A stretch of 64,000 nt of DNA from Bacteroidales bacterium UBA6248 (GCA_002441345.1 DJVU01000067.1:5638-69637), one strand, 5' to 3'; shown: positions 52,046 through 60,163, counted from the first letter of the stretch. Program-made: numbers and translations. The notes: a model not told the origin generated them from the sequence alone.

Positions 52046-52495
52046 ATGGAGAAACTAAACTTCCCGTCTTTTCCCTTCAGACTTCGTTCGTCGGGTAATC
52101 GCAGCGAGATTTTTGATCCCGTAAGGAAACGATATGTGGCACTTACTCCCGAAGAGTGGGTTCGTCAGCACCTGATAGCTTTCCTGCATACCGAAAAAGG
52201 GATTTCACTCCAGCTTATGGCCTGCGAAAAGGGCTTGCTGGTCAACCGAATACCCCGGCGCTTTGATCTGCTGATATTCAATGCCTCAGGCAAACCTTCC
52301 GTGATTGCAGAGTGCAAGGCTCCTTCCGTACCGCTCAGTGACAGCGTTTTTTATCAGGCGTTGCAATACAACCTTGCCTTGAAAGTGGATTATCTGCTGG
52401 TTACCAATGGCATACAGCATTTTGTGGCTAAAGTCGACTACGAAACCGGTACCATGCGTTTCCTCGAATCCATACCGGATGCAGGTATGCTTTGA
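52046..52495 (+). CDS. Orphan HsdR N-terminal (type I restriction R-subunit) domain protein
   Basis: A 149-residue single-domain protein with the PD-(D/E)XK nuclease core of the HsdR_N family: D74 in RRFDLLIFN and E89-K91 in IAECKAPS. Full HsdR proteins exceed 900 residues with a helicase motor; here only the nuclease-like domain exists and neither hsdM nor hsdS is adjacent. It is divergent from amn-holA, a placement shared by several Bacteroidota. It may serve DNA repair or be a structural relic, though both active-site acids and the lysine are kept. Confidence 0.82.
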   Translation: MEKLNFPSFPFRLRSSGNRSEIFDPVRKRYVALTPEEWVRQHLIAFLHTEKGISLQLMACEKGLLVNRIPRRFDLLIFNASGKPSVIAECKAPSVPLSDSVFYQALQYNLALKVDYLLVTNGIQHFVAKVDYETGTMRFLESIPDAGML

Positions 52496-52520
52496 CCGGG
52501 CAGGGCTTCTGCTTTAATCC

Positions 52521-53210
52521 TTATTCCTGTTGCCATTGTCCGCAAACCAAACGAAGGTCGGTATATACCGCATTGAAATTTCGATCGAGCGTGTACCGGG
52601 CAAGGTCGAATACCTGCAATACCGAACGTTCGATAATTGCCGAATCGGCTGTACATAACACCCCGTTTTCCGATTGAATTAATTTTTTGTCGGCCAGATC
52701 GGTAATTTCTAATCTGCAGTGCAGTCCCAGCTCACGGGCCACATCCCCGGCCATGGCAGTCCACGTTTCCACCCGACTGATCTGGGTGTCGGCAAAGCAT
52801 ACCACTTCTTCCGGTTCAAGCATGGAAAGCGAACCATAAACAAGCCGCAGCGATCGCAGAAACAGATTTTCGGGAATTCTTTTGCCGTGAAAGCCCGATG
52901 CATCCCTTAGCCAGCCATCGCAGGAGATAAAGACAAGCTGACCGGCAAGGTAACTCAGTACAATCAGAATCTGGTTGAAGAAGTCGGCGTAAAACGTAGC
53001 CCCCGGCGAAGGTTCCAGGCTGTATTTTTGTTCTCTGATTCTGCAGACCTCCGGCAGGGAAATGCCCCGGAAAAGCATAGAACGTTCGTTGGCCGTTAAC
53101 TGGTAGCGACCGCAAATTAATTTCAAAACTTCCTTTACCGGATATCTGCGCTCAAGAAAAAAAAGATAGTCCTGAATCGCTCTGCAGAATTCCGGCCTGA
53201 ATGCTGTCAT
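52521..53210 (-). CDS. DUF434-like protein of unknown function
   Basis: A 229-residue cytoplasmic protein. The N-terminus (CGRYQLTANERSMLFRGIS, about 48-66) and the central motif DGWLRDASGFHGK (about 97-109) resemble DUF434/DUF5616 proteins, known mainly from archaea and scattered bacteria; this match is by eye. A later stretch VVCFADTQISRVETW (about 135-149) suggests an aspartate-containing active or metal site like a PIN or phosphatase-type fold, but that is speculation. It is convergent with the HsdR_N gene. Confidence 0.6.
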   Translation of the reverse strand: MTAFRPEFCRAIQDYLFFLERRYPVKEVLKLICGRYQLTANERSMLFRGISLPEVCRIREQKYSLEPSPGATFYADFFNQILIVLSYLAGQLVFISCDGWLRDASGFHGKRIPENLFLRSLRLVYGSLSMLEPEEVVCFADTQISRVETWTAMAGDVARELGLHCRLEITDLADKKLIQSENGVLCTADSAIIERSVLQVFDLARYTLDRNFNAVYTDLRLVCGQWQQE

Positions 53211-53288
53211 TCGTCATACTTACCGGAATTTTTCCGGAATCCCAAGCACAAAAAAGGCTTATTGTTTGGAATACCGGCCCGCATTCCG

Positions 53289-53320
53289 TTTGCTTCCGTT
53301 TTACCTTTTCTGTAAATTTG
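53289..53320 (+). promoter_or_regulatory. Promoter of the YqaE/Pmp3 gene
   Basis: TTTG (53289-53292), a 20 bp spacer and TAAATTTG (53313-53320), exact to both boxes. The leader would be about 55 nt. Confidence 0.85.
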
Positions 53321-53380
53321 CCATCGCCTGACTTTAACTGCCTGTATTTTTAATACGGTAAACCAAACAGAACCTGTTCT

Positions 53381-53536
53381 ATGTCCTGCCTCAGGGTGAT
53401 TCTGGCCATTGTTTTTCCGCCACTGTCAGTGATTGATTACGGTTGTGGTTCCGTATTTATCGTTTTTCTGCTCACCCTTGCGGGATGGGTTCCCGGAGTT
53501 ATCGCCGCCCTTATTATCCTCAACCGCAGGAGTTAA
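53381..53536 (+). CDS. YqaE/Pmp3 family membrane protein
   Basis: A 51-residue protein, read directly from the sequence. It starts MSCLRVILAIVFPPLSVID and ends GVIAALIILNRRS, matching the YqaE/Pmp3 family of two-helix proteins (helices about 4-19 and 23-46). The family PPLSV motif and the Gly-Trp turn (LAGWVPGVIAAL) are conserved. Relatives modulate membrane potential or respond to salt and cold stress. The ATG follows a perfect promoter, which strongly supports expression. Confidence 0.88.
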   Translation: MSCLRVILAIVFPPLSVIDYGCGSVFIVFLLTLAGWVPGVIAALIILNRRS

Positions 53537-53578
53537 AGGCTTACTTTATCTTTTTTCAGTTGTTTCTGCCGGCGGCCC

Positions 53579-53647
53579 AAAAAAATGCCCGGCTACCTGC
53601 GTCCTTCTGCGGTTACAATTCTGCCGGCAGAACACAGATACCCGGGC
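53579..53647 (-). terminator. Terminator of the TPR gene
   Basis: On the minus strand the arms GCCCGGGTATCTG (53635-53647) and CAGGTAGCCGGGC (53587-53599) pair with two mismatches around a long loop that has its own palindrome, followed by seven T residues. The gene ends 28 bp upstream. Confidence 0.7.
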
Positions 53648-53674
53648 GGGACAGGAGATTTCCTGATCAATGCG

Positions 53675-54649
53675 TTAACTGCATTTCAAAACAGTTTTAA
53701 TCTGGTAGTTGGCGGATTCGGCCAGCGGGCCGACGGCTGCTTTTTTAAACGAAGCACAGGCGTCACCGGTTTCGCCTTTTCCGGCCTGGGCCATGCCCAT
53801 TTCAAAATGGAAGCGTGCCTGTTTGGCAGCAGTGGCTTCTTCCAGTTCAAGGCCTTTGAGTGCGCTGGCAACTGCATCGTCCCATTGTGAAAGCTTGTTG
53901 TAGGCTACGGCCATGAGGTAGTAAACTTCGGGGTTGGTTTCCGAGTATTCCACCGACTGGCCCAGCAGTTCTATGGTTTTTTCAAAGTCGTTTTTCTTGA
54001 AAGCATCGTTGGCATCAATGAGCAGATTGTCGCTCATAAATTTTTTGGCTTGCTCAACGGTTTTATCGTCCCTGATTTTTAAACCACTTTCAATGGCGGC
54101 ATCCATGGCCGATTTGAGCAATTCGTTGTTGTTCTGTTTATTGTACACTAATCCTTTGCTCAGGTGTGCTCCGGCAAAATCCGGATCATAGGTCAGTGCC
54201 TTGTCGAAGCTTGCAAGAGCCTCATCGTATTTTGCGGCTTTATAGTCGGCATTTCCTTTTACCCGGTACAGCCTGGGAAGCAGGTCATCGGCCTTGGACT
54301 GAATTCCCTGGTCGCCGTACTCTACCGCATAATTGTGTGCAAGTTCGAAGTTCTCAATGGCTTCGTCCACTTTCTTGTCTTTGTATAATGCTGTTGCATA
54401 ATTATACTGCAGCACGGGGATCTGCTGTTTTGCAAGACGCAGGATCTCTTCGGCTCCTTCACCGGCTTTTTCGGCAATTGAAGCTGCTTCTGTGAGTGCT
54501 TCCACCGCTTTGGGCAGATCGGATGCTGCCAGCTCAACGCCACGGTTGTATGCAATGGTTGCCTCTTCAATGGTCTGAGCCTGTAAGCGACTGAAAGTGA
54601 ATGTTAAAGCGAAAACAGCGACAAGTACCTTAAAAGTTACGTTCTTCAT
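53675..54649 (-). CDS. Exported tetratricopeptide repeat protein
   Basis: A 324-residue periplasmic protein: a signal peptide (about 1-25, ending RLQAQ) and then TPRs over most of its length, e.g. ADYKAAKYDEALASFDKALTYDPDFAGAHLSKGLVY (about 133-168, split here by description only) and a C-terminal repeat around ALKGLELEEAT. It is likely a scaffold for protein complexes in the envelope. It is monocistronic, with its own -7 box and terminator. The specific role is unknown. Confidence 0.82.
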   Translation of the reverse strand: MKNVTFKVLVAVFALTFTFSRLQAQTIEEATIAYNRGVELAASDLPKAVEALTEAASIAEKAGEGAEEILRLAKQQIPVLQYNYATALYKDKKVDEAIENFELAHNYAVEYGDQGIQSKADDLLPRLYRVKGNADYKAAKYDEALASFDKALTYDPDFAGAHLSKGLVYNKQNNNELLKSAMDAAIESGLKIRDDKTVEQAKKFMSDNLLIDANDAFKKNDFEKTIELLGQSVEYSETNPEVYYLMAVAYNKLSQWDDAVASALKGLELEEATAAKQARFHFEMGMAQAGKGETGDACASFKKAAVGPLAESANYQIKTVLKCS

Positions 54650-54692
54650 TTTAGGATCGAAATTTTTGGGTTATTGATAAAAGTTTAGTGCG

Positions 54693-54700
54693 CAAATATA
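54693..54700 (-). promoter_or_regulatory. -7 box of the exported TPR gene
   Basis: TATATTTG on the minus strand, exact to consensus, 43 bp before the start codon. No exact -33 box. Confidence 0.5.
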
Positions 54701-54958
54701 ATTATTTAGATATACACCATGCTGTTTTTTCCTCTTAAAAAATCATAAGATGCCGTTACAATCCGCACAAATACAGGATTATGTGTATTTAATTATCGTA
54801 AACTGCTAACCGGGTGCCGGGCCGTTCAGGCAATTGCCTGCCTGAATGGCAACGGCATTCGGCGGAACAGTTCTGATTCCTTTCGTTTTGCTCAGGGCTT
54901 TTACCGGAACGCGGTTAATAAAAATCCCGTATAAGGGATTGTCATTCGAATTTTATTA
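54701..54958. other. Intergenic region with an inverted repeat
   Basis: No gene is seen. A hairpin of 8 bp stem and 6-nt loop (TTCAGGCA at 54825-54832, TGCCTGAA at 54839-54846) contains the palindrome CAGGCAATTGCCTG and lies about 110 bp upstream of the next promoter. There is no T-run. An open frame across it to 54846 is probably spurious. Confidence 0.45.
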
Positions 54959-54966
54959 TAAATTTG
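54959..54966 (+). promoter_or_regulatory. -7 box of the DUF3822 operon
   Basis: TAAATTTG, exact to consensus, 26 bp before the first ATG; ATTG 17 bp upstream (54938-54941) is a partial -33 box. Confidence 0.5.
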
Positions 54967-54992
54967 CATTGCAAAAAAAATTTTATCCTCTT

Positions 54993-55592
54993 ATGAAAAG
55001 TACTCTTATCAAGGTTGCTTTGGGAATTGTAATCCTGGTCCTGGGTTACCTTCTGGTTGCTTCAATCCTGAGGCCCATCCGTTTCGAAGAAGAGATCAGC
55101 AAACGAAATGCATTGATTGTTGCCAAGCTTAAGGATATCCGGTCTGCTCAGACGTTCTACAAGCAGCTCAACAATTCCTATACCGGCAGCTTCGATACCC
55201 TGTTTGATTTTCTCCGCACAGGTCAGATTCCGGTAATCAAAATGATCCCGGATCCTACCGATACCACCTTCTCGAGGTCAATTGTAGATACCATAGGTTT
55301 TATCGGAATTTCGGATTCACTGTTTGGCCGTCGCGAGAATTTCAGGATGGAAGAGCTTGCGATAATTCCTCATTCAGGAGGCCGGAAATTTGAAATGAAT
55401 ACCACCAGGGTTGATAAAGGAGGGGTATTTGTACCGGTACTTGAAATTCAGGTCCCTTACGAAATTTATCTCCACGATCTTGATCGTCAGGATGTTATTA
55501 ATAAAATAGAGCAGCAGAAAGCGATACTGAAATTCCCGGGTATCCGGATGGGCTCAATGACCGAGGCTACCCTTGACGGTAACTGGGAATAA
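54993..55592 (+). CDS. Single-helix membrane protein of unknown function
   Basis: A 199-residue protein with one N-terminal membrane helix (about 6-26, KVALGIVILVLGYLLVAS) and a periplasmic or cytoplasmic remainder of mixed alpha and beta character. The frame stays open 49 codons further upstream, but those residues are unlike the rest and the ATG at 54993 lies just after a promoter -7 box. It is followed 10 bp later by a DUF3822 gene and then rsmD, a set seen in other Bacteroidota. No specific function can be assigned. Confidence 0.72.
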   Translation: MKSTLIKVALGIVILVLGYLLVASILRPIRFEEEISKRNALIVAKLKDIRSAQTFYKQLNNSYTGSFDTLFDFLRTGQIPVIKMIPDPTDTTFSRSIVDTIGFIGISDSLFGRRENFRMEELAIIPHSGGRKFEMNTTRVDKGGVFVPVLEIQVPYEIYLHDLDRQDVINKIEQQKAILKFPGIRMGSMTEATLDGNWE

Positions 55593-55602
55593 CATTCATG
55601 TA

Positions 55603-56493
55603 ATGCCTGCCGAATATCAGACGCTGGTCAGCTCGTACGACCGCTTATTTGACCAGGCACGGACAAAAGAATATAATCTGTCCATCCGGCTTGAGCCGGA
55701 TGGACTTTCTTTTTCTGTTTATTCCCCTGATTCAGGTATTATTACCGGGATTGAATCCATACAGTTCCCTGGTTTTATCCCCTTGAAAAGCGGATTCCTT
55801 ACGCAGGCTCTTTACCGTGAAAACCTGCTGCAACTTGTACAATCGCACCCTGTCCTGAAGTCTGACTTCAAAAAGACAGTGATATTGCTTCATTCTCAGC
55901 GTTTTACTATTGTACCCGCTCCGCTGTTCAACCCCGGCAGGCCGGCAGCTTACCTCAGCTTTGTTCATAAAAACGATCCGTCGGCAGCAATTCTTACCCA
56001 TACCCTATCTGCTATCGATGCAACCCTGGTCTACAGTCTCGACGAAGTGTTGTACGCGGAAATAACCAGCGCGTTCCGTTCGGCCCGGCTTATGCATGCT
56101 ATGGGTGCTGCTGTCGATACCCTGCTCCCGAGGTATAAACACTCTGATTACCCGGAAATGGTATTTCTGAATGTCCAGGCCGGCAGTGCAGGGATTGTTG
56201 TGCTTCGCAACAAAACCCTGGAATTGTGCAATATGTATGAGTGCCAGGCCGACGAGGATATGATCTACTTTCTGATGTTTATCATGGAACAGCTTTCACT
56301 TAATCCGGAGAAGGTTCCGGTTTTTTTAAGCGGAAAAACAGGGAAAGAGAGTGCCCTTTACGAATTGATCCGGCGCTATGTACGATACGTTGATTTTGAG
56401 AATTTTACCGGCCCGGTTGCCCGCAGCTATGCCCTTTCGGAAATTGAAAAGCACCGTTTTGTAGAACTTCTGAATCCTGCATTATGCGAATAA
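55603..56493 (+). CDS. DUF3822 family protein
   Basis: A 296-residue protein of the DUF3822 family, found in Bacteroidota and often placed just before rsmD, as here (10 bp overlap). It has an actin/ASKHA-like pattern (two-domain, RLEPDGLSFSVYSPDS near the start, then MVFLNVQAGSAGIVVLRNKTLEL about 185-207) but no clear ATPase motif. The frame could begin 10 codons earlier, overlapping the previous gene; the ATG at 55603, 10 bp after that stop, is preferred. Function unknown. Confidence 0.78.
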   Translation: MPAEYQTLVSSYDRLFDQARTKEYNLSIRLEPDGLSFSVYSPDSGIITGIESIQFPGFIPLKSGFLTQALYRENLLQLVQSHPVLKSDFKKTVILLHSQRFTIVPAPLFNPGRPAAYLSFVHKNDPSAAILTHTLSAIDATLVYSLDEVLYAEITSAFRSARLMHAMGAAVDTLLPRYKHSDYPEMVFLNVQAGSAGIVVLRNKTLELCNMYECQADEDMIYFLMFIMEQLSLNPEKVPVFLSGKTGKESALYELIRRYVRYVDFENFTGPVARSYALSEIEKHRFVELLNPALCE

Positions 56494-57029
56494 TTAGCGG
56501 AACCCACAAAAGCAGACAGATTCATGCCCCATCCGGCCTTCCCGTAAGGCCAACCACCGACCTTGCCAAAGAAGCTCTTTTTAATATTCTGGTAAATAAT
56601 TTCGACCTTGAATCGGTGTTTGTGCTCGACCTTTTTGCAGGTACAGGCAATATCACCTACGAGTTTGCCAGTCGCGGAGCCCAGGGCATTACCAGCATCG
56701 ACCTCGATCTGAGATGTGTCAGCTTTATCCGCAAAACCGCTGAAAATCTGGGATTTGAAACCATACTTTCCTTCCGCTCGAATGCTTTCCGGTTTCTGCG
56801 CAACTGCGAAACAAAATACGATATTATTTTCTGCGACCCCCCTTATGAACTCGAAGGGATTGAAGAAATTCCCCGGTTGGTGATGGAACGAAACCTGCTT
56901 AAGCCCGGTGGCTGGCTGGTGCTGGAACATTCCAGGGATTACGACTTTTCCGCCTTTGCAGGATTTGACCAGAAACGTAAATACGGAAAGGTTAACTTCA
57001 GCATCTTCAGTGTGAGCGAAGAAGAATAA
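56484..57029 (+). CDS. rsmD: 16S rRNA m2G966 methyltransferase RsmD
   Basis: SAM-dependent methyltransferase for guanine 966 of 16S rRNA. The N-terminus MRIISGTHKSRQIHAPSG, the SAM-binding VLDLFAGTGNITYE (about 47-60) and the catalytic DPPYE (about 114-118) are diagnostic. It has 181 residues. It overlaps the DUF3822 gene by 10 bp. The following coaD is on the opposite strand; in many genomes rsmD and coaD are adjacent. Confidence 0.93.
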   Translation: MRIISGTHKSRQIHAPSGLPVRPTTDLAKEALFNILVNNFDLESVFVLDLFAGTGNITYEFASRGAQGITSIDLDLRCVSFIRKTAENLGFETILSFRSNAFRFLRNCETKYDIIFCDPPYELEGIEEIPRLVMERNLLKPGGWLVLEHSRDYDFSAFAGFDQKRKYGKVNFSIFSVSEEE

Positions 57030-57046
57030 GCTGAGATCAATAATTG

Positions 57047-57517
57047 CTAAAGCCTCGCCGGCAGGATAATCCCGTCGGGTATAAACAGACTGACATCCCC
57101 TCCGTTTTTGTGTACATCCCGAACGATGGATGAGTTGACAGAGGTAAACTCCGGCGTTGTCAGAAGGAAAACCGTCTCCAGATCCGTAAACAGTTTTTTG
57201 TTAACCTGTCCCACCGTACGCTCAAATTCAAAGTCGGCAGATGTGCGCAATCCCCGGAGTATGTATCTGGCTTCCACCTGACGACAGTAGTCTACCGTTA
57301 AGCCCGAATAGCTGTCAACCTTTATCTGAGGATACCCGGCAAACACCTGTTTTATCCATTCCAGCCTGTCGCTGAGGGGGAAGTAATTCTTTTTTTCAAT
57401 GTTGACTCCGATGGCAACAATAATCTCATCAAACAGGGGCAAAGCCCTCAGGATGATGTTTTCATGCCCCCGTGTGATGGGGTCGAATGAGCCGGGGAAT
57501 ACAGCGCGACGTTTCAT
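57047..57517 (-). CDS. coaD: Phosphopantetheine adenylyltransferase
   Basis: Fourth step of CoA synthesis: ATP plus 4'-phosphopantetheine to dephospho-CoA. The nucleotidyltransferase motif GSFDPITRGHENII (about 8-21) and a later LRTSADFEFERTVGQVNK (about 95-112) match CoaD. The frame is open to 57589, but the family starts at MKRRAVFPGSFDP (57517). It has 156 residues. It would supply CoA for the acyl-CoA synthetases upstream. Confidence 0.93.
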   Translation of the reverse strand: MKRRAVFPGSFDPITRGHENIILRALPLFDEIIVAIGVNIEKKNYFPLSDRLEWIKQVFAGYPQIKVDSYSGLTVDYCRQVEARYILRGLRTSADFEFERTVGQVNKKLFTDLETVFLLTTPEFTSVNSSIVRDVHKNGGDVSLFIPDGIILPARL

Positions 57518-57536
57518 ACACCTGGTTTGGTTCCTG

Positions 57537-57566
57537 CAAATGTAGCGACAAATTTTTACGTTTAAA
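57537..57566 (-). promoter_or_regulatory. Promoter of coaD
   Basis: TACATTTG (57537-57544, minus strand), exact -7 box, with TTTA (57563-57566), three of four to the -33 box, 18 bp upstream. It lies just past and partly under the 3' end of the NUDIX gene. Confidence 0.5.
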
Positions 57567-58190
57567 TCAGCCCCGCTGTTCAGTATCAAGTTTTATAAGT
57601 TCGGTAAGCGAGGCATACGTGTTTGCACATATTAGATCCAGCCCATCCAGTCCAATCCAGCGGGCTTCGGTAATTTCTTCTTCCAGCTGTGGAACCGGAG
57701 TATCACTGCCGGAGTAATGCATTGCATACCAGTAGGTTCGTTTCAAAATGCGCTTTCCTTTGTACTCATAAATATGAAAGGTTGACGGAAGCTCTGATTC
57801 AATTACTGGTGCAGATATCCCGGTTTCTTCGGTAACTTCACGCACTGCTGCGTGGTCCGTAGTTTCATTTTTTTCGATCTTTCCTTTCGGAAGATCCCAC
57901 CTGCCGAAACGCCGGATGAATAGCCTTTGTCCTTTTTCATTCCGCACAATTCCCCCCGATGCCTCCAGGTACCAGAACATTGAAATGAAGTCATCAAGCA
58001 ATTGTCCGGCACAGCCATTATTATACACTGCCAGGGGTTCCGGCACGGGAGCGGTTCGAAAATGATGGAAAACTTCCTTCAGAGATTTACCGGATGATAC
58101 CCTGAAAACCTGAATTCCGGCCGCTTTAAGGTCAGCAGGAAGCTGACCCGTCAGAATCATGGGTTTGTCGTTGTAAAAAACTTTGTACAT
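57567..58190 (-). CDS. NUDIX hydrolase
   Basis: A roughly 207-residue protein with an intact Nudix box: GKIEKNE, seven residues, then REVTEETGI (about 107-129 from the first Met), the metal site for pyrophosphohydrolysis of a nucleoside diphosphate-linked substrate. The substrate is not set. Two possible starts exist: 58199 (overlaps pyrE) and 58190, the ATG preferred here because it avoids the overlap and matches the YKVFYNDKP motif. It is divergent with pyrE. Confidence 0.86.
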   Translation of the reverse strand: MYKVFYNDKPMILTGQLPADLKAAGIQVFRVSSGKSLKEVFHHFRTAPVPEPLAVYNNGCAGQLLDDFISMFWYLEASGGIVRNEKGQRLFIRRFGRWDLPKGKIEKNETTDHAAVREVTEETGISAPVIESELPSTFHIYEYKGKRILKRTYWYAMHYSGSDTPVPQLEEEITEARWIGLDGLDLICANTYASLTELIKLDTEQRG

Positions 58191-58193
58191 TTG
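58164..58193 (+). promoter_or_regulatory. Promoter of pyrE, apparently leaderless
   Basis: TTTG (58164-58167), an 18 bp spacer and TACATTTG (58186-58193), exact to the -7 box. The expected transcription start falls at or within a base or two of the pyrE ATG (58198). It overlaps the 5' end of the divergent NUDIX gene. Confidence 0.6.
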
Positions 58194-58197
58194 CCGC

Positions 58198-58839
58198 ATG
58201 AGTAAAAACGATTCATTAGCACTGGATACAGCAGAGTTTTTGTTGCAGATAAAAGCAATAAAACTTGATGTAAATAACCCATTTACCTGGAGCTCAGGTA
58301 TAAAGTCCCCGATCTATTGCGATAACCGGAAGATTTTGTCGTATCCAAAGATACGCACTTTTATAAGGCAGGAATTTACCCGGCTGATAAACGACGAATT
58401 CGGATCCATCGATCTCATTGCCGGAGTTGCTACCGGTGCCATCGCTCATGGAGTGCTTGTGGCTCAGGATCTTGGACTTCCGTTTGCCTACGTGCGTTCC
58501 ACCAAAAAAGATCACGGCCTTTCCAATCAGATTGAAGGTGTGGTTGAGTCGGGTCAGTCCGTCGTGGTTGTGGAAGACCTGGTTTCTACCGGTCAAAGCA
58601 GCCTGGCAGCCGTTCAGGCTCTGCGTGAAGCCGGCTGTAACGTCAAAGGAATGGTTGCAATTTTCACTTACGGACTTGAGGCTGCTAGCGATAATTTCCG
58701 CAGGGAAAACTGTACTCTTAAAACCCTTACCAATTACGATAACCTTATTAAACAGGCGCTTAACCGCAACTATATTAAGGAATCGGACCTGCAATCGCTG
58801 GTAAAATGGAGAGAAAATCCTGAAATCTGGGGTAAATAA
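58198..58839 (+). CDS. pyrE: Orotate phosphoribosyltransferase
   Basis: De novo pyrimidine synthesis: orotate plus PRPP gives OMP. The PRPP-binding motif VVVVEDLVSTGQSS (about 124-137) is typical of the family, and the DLGLPFAYVRSTKKDHG stretch (about 90-106) contains the catalytic-loop lysines. It has 213 residues. The start at 58198 (MSKNDSLAL) is chosen over an upstream Met that would overlap the divergent gene further. It is followed 9 bp later by the SRPBCC gene. Confidence 0.94.
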   Translation: MSKNDSLALDTAEFLLQIKAIKLDVNNPFTWSSGIKSPIYCDNRKILSYPKIRTFIRQEFTRLINDEFGSIDLIAGVATGAIAHGVLVAQDLGLPFAYVRSTKKDHGLSNQIEGVVESGQSVVVVEDLVSTGQSSLAAVQALREAGCNVKGMVAIFTYGLEAASDNFRRENCTLKTLTNYDNLIKQALNRNYIKESDLQSLVKWRENPEIWGK

Positions 58840-58848
58840 CCAGGGTAT

Positions 58849-59259
58849 ATGGCTACGTTTAACAGCGAAAAAGTAGACATTGCACGCAGCAACGACTACG
58901 TATTTGAGTTTCTCTCCGATTTCAGGAACTTCGAAAAACTCATGCCAGAACAGGTTACAGGATGGACAACCGACGGCGACAGCTGTTCGTTTACTATTCA
59001 GAATCTTGCTACCCTTGGAATGCGCTACAATACCCGGACCCCGCACAGCCATATCGGTATTGTGTCGGAAGGAAAAGTACCGTTCGAGTACGATCTTCAA
59101 TGCAACATCCAGGAAACAGAGCCGGGTGCATGCAGTGTGGTATTGCAGTTCAATGCCGACATTAATCCCATGCTTATGATGATGGTGTCGAAACCTCTTG
59201 GAAACCTGGTAAATATTCTGGGCCGGAAACTTAAGGAAATCTGCGAACAGCCGGCCTAA
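58849..59259 (+). CDS. SRPBCC family protein
   Basis: A 136-residue START-like/SRPBCC fold protein, which forms a hydrophobic pocket that binds lipids or other ligands. The N-terminus (VEFLSDFRNFEKLMP-type pattern at about 20-32) and the C-terminal amphipathic helix (KPLGNLVNILGRKLKEIC) fit the family. It is 9 bp after pyrE and probably co-transcribed. Substrate and function unknown. Confidence 0.78.
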   Translation: MATFNSEKVDIARSNDYVFEFLSDFRNFEKLMPEQVTGWTTDGDSCSFTIQNLATLGMRYNTRTPHSHIGIVSEGKVPFEYDLQCNIQETEPGACSVVLQFNADINPMLMMMVSKPLGNLVNILGRKLKEICEQPA

Positions 59260-59263
59260 ATTT

Positions 59264-60022
59264 CTATTCCTCAGCAGCCGGCTGACAAAATACTATTTCT
59301 TTCAGATCGCATATCAGCTGGTTGCCGTCGGATGTCTTCAGCAAAAGATGGCCATATTCTCCGGTTCCGAGTATTGTAGCTTCAATTTCCATTTCTTTGT
59401 ACAGAAACCTGGCCGGTGTACCGCGCAGATAGAGCCGCTTGAGATAAGCCTCCTCTATGGATTCAAATCCGCCAACCCTGAGCATGGAATACCAGTTAAA
59501 AAGGTTTTTATGCCATTTTGACAGGATTTCCGGCAGGTCAGTGTCCTTCCCCGAAATCTGACGCAGTGACACGGCCAATGGAGCGGCAGCGGAAAAAAAT
59601 TCCTGATTAACATTTAGTCCCAGGCCGGCAATGGTATTCACAATTTTATTTCCGGCCAGGTTGTTTTTTATAAGAATACCAGCTATCTTTCTGTTGTTCA
59701 GGTATATGTCGTTTGGCCACTTGATAACTGCCCGTTGCGGGAGATCGTATTCATCAAGGGTAGAGCATACCGAAAGTGAAACTACCTGCGTCAGGATAAA
59801 CTGTTTCTCAGGATTTAAGAAATCCGGATAGAGTATGGCTGTTGCCAGGAGGTTTTTGTTTGCTGCACTTTCCCAGGAATTGCCTGCCTGCCCCCGGCCG
59901 CTTGTCTGGAATCCGGTTGTAATAAGGGTTCCTTCGGATGGTGACTCATTTCGAAGTAACTCACCGGCATAATCATTTGTCGATGCGATTTCGGGGAATC
60001 GGATGATACGGCCTTCAAACAT
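59264..60022 (-). CDS. birA: Biotin--[acetyl-CoA-carboxylase] ligase
   Basis: Attaches biotin to carrier lysines such as that of the 21.3 kb carrier. It is 252 residues and monofunctional: there is no N-terminal helix-turn-helix repressor domain, unlike E. coli BirA. The ligase core shows IASTNDYAGELL, the biotin-binding GRGQAGNSWESAANKNL (about 42-58) and KWPNDIYLNNRKIAGIL (about 100-116). It is convergent with the SRPBCC gene (4 bp apart). Confidence 0.9.
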   Translation of the reverse strand: MFEGRIIRFPEIASTNDYAGELLRNESPSEGTLITTGFQTSGRGQAGNSWESAANKNLLATAILYPDFLNPEKQFILTQVVSLSVCSTLDEYDLPQRAVIKWPNDIYLNNRKIAGILIKNNLAGNKIVNTIAGLGLNVNQEFFSAAAPLAVSLRQISGKDTDLPEILSKWHKNLFNWYSMLRVGGFESIEEAYLKRLYLRGTPARFLYKEMEIEATILGTGEYGHLLLKTSDGNQLICDLKEIVFCQPAAEE

Positions 60023-60155
60023 ATCTATGTTAAAATTGAGGTACCTGACAGCAACGGATTACTGGTATAATTGTTGACTAACAAAACCGGCCGAAAATCA
60101 CCGGACTGCAGAGGCTAAAGCAGTTCGTCGGATGCTGAACCTCGGTTTTATTGAT

Positions 60156-60163
60156 TAACTTTG
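60156..60163 (+). promoter_or_regulatory. -7 box of the rsfS-ftsH operon
   Basis: TAACTTTG, exact to consensus, 25 bp before the rsfS ATG. No exact -33 box. Confidence 0.55.

Noticed and set aside
52046..52495. Restriction-modification system
   Set aside because: Only the N-terminal domain of HsdR exists; no methyltransferase, specificity or helicase gene is near.
54846..54992. Extended N-terminus of the DUF3822 operon's first gene
   Set aside because: These codons lie across a promoter -7 box and a hairpin and look unlike the rest of the protein.
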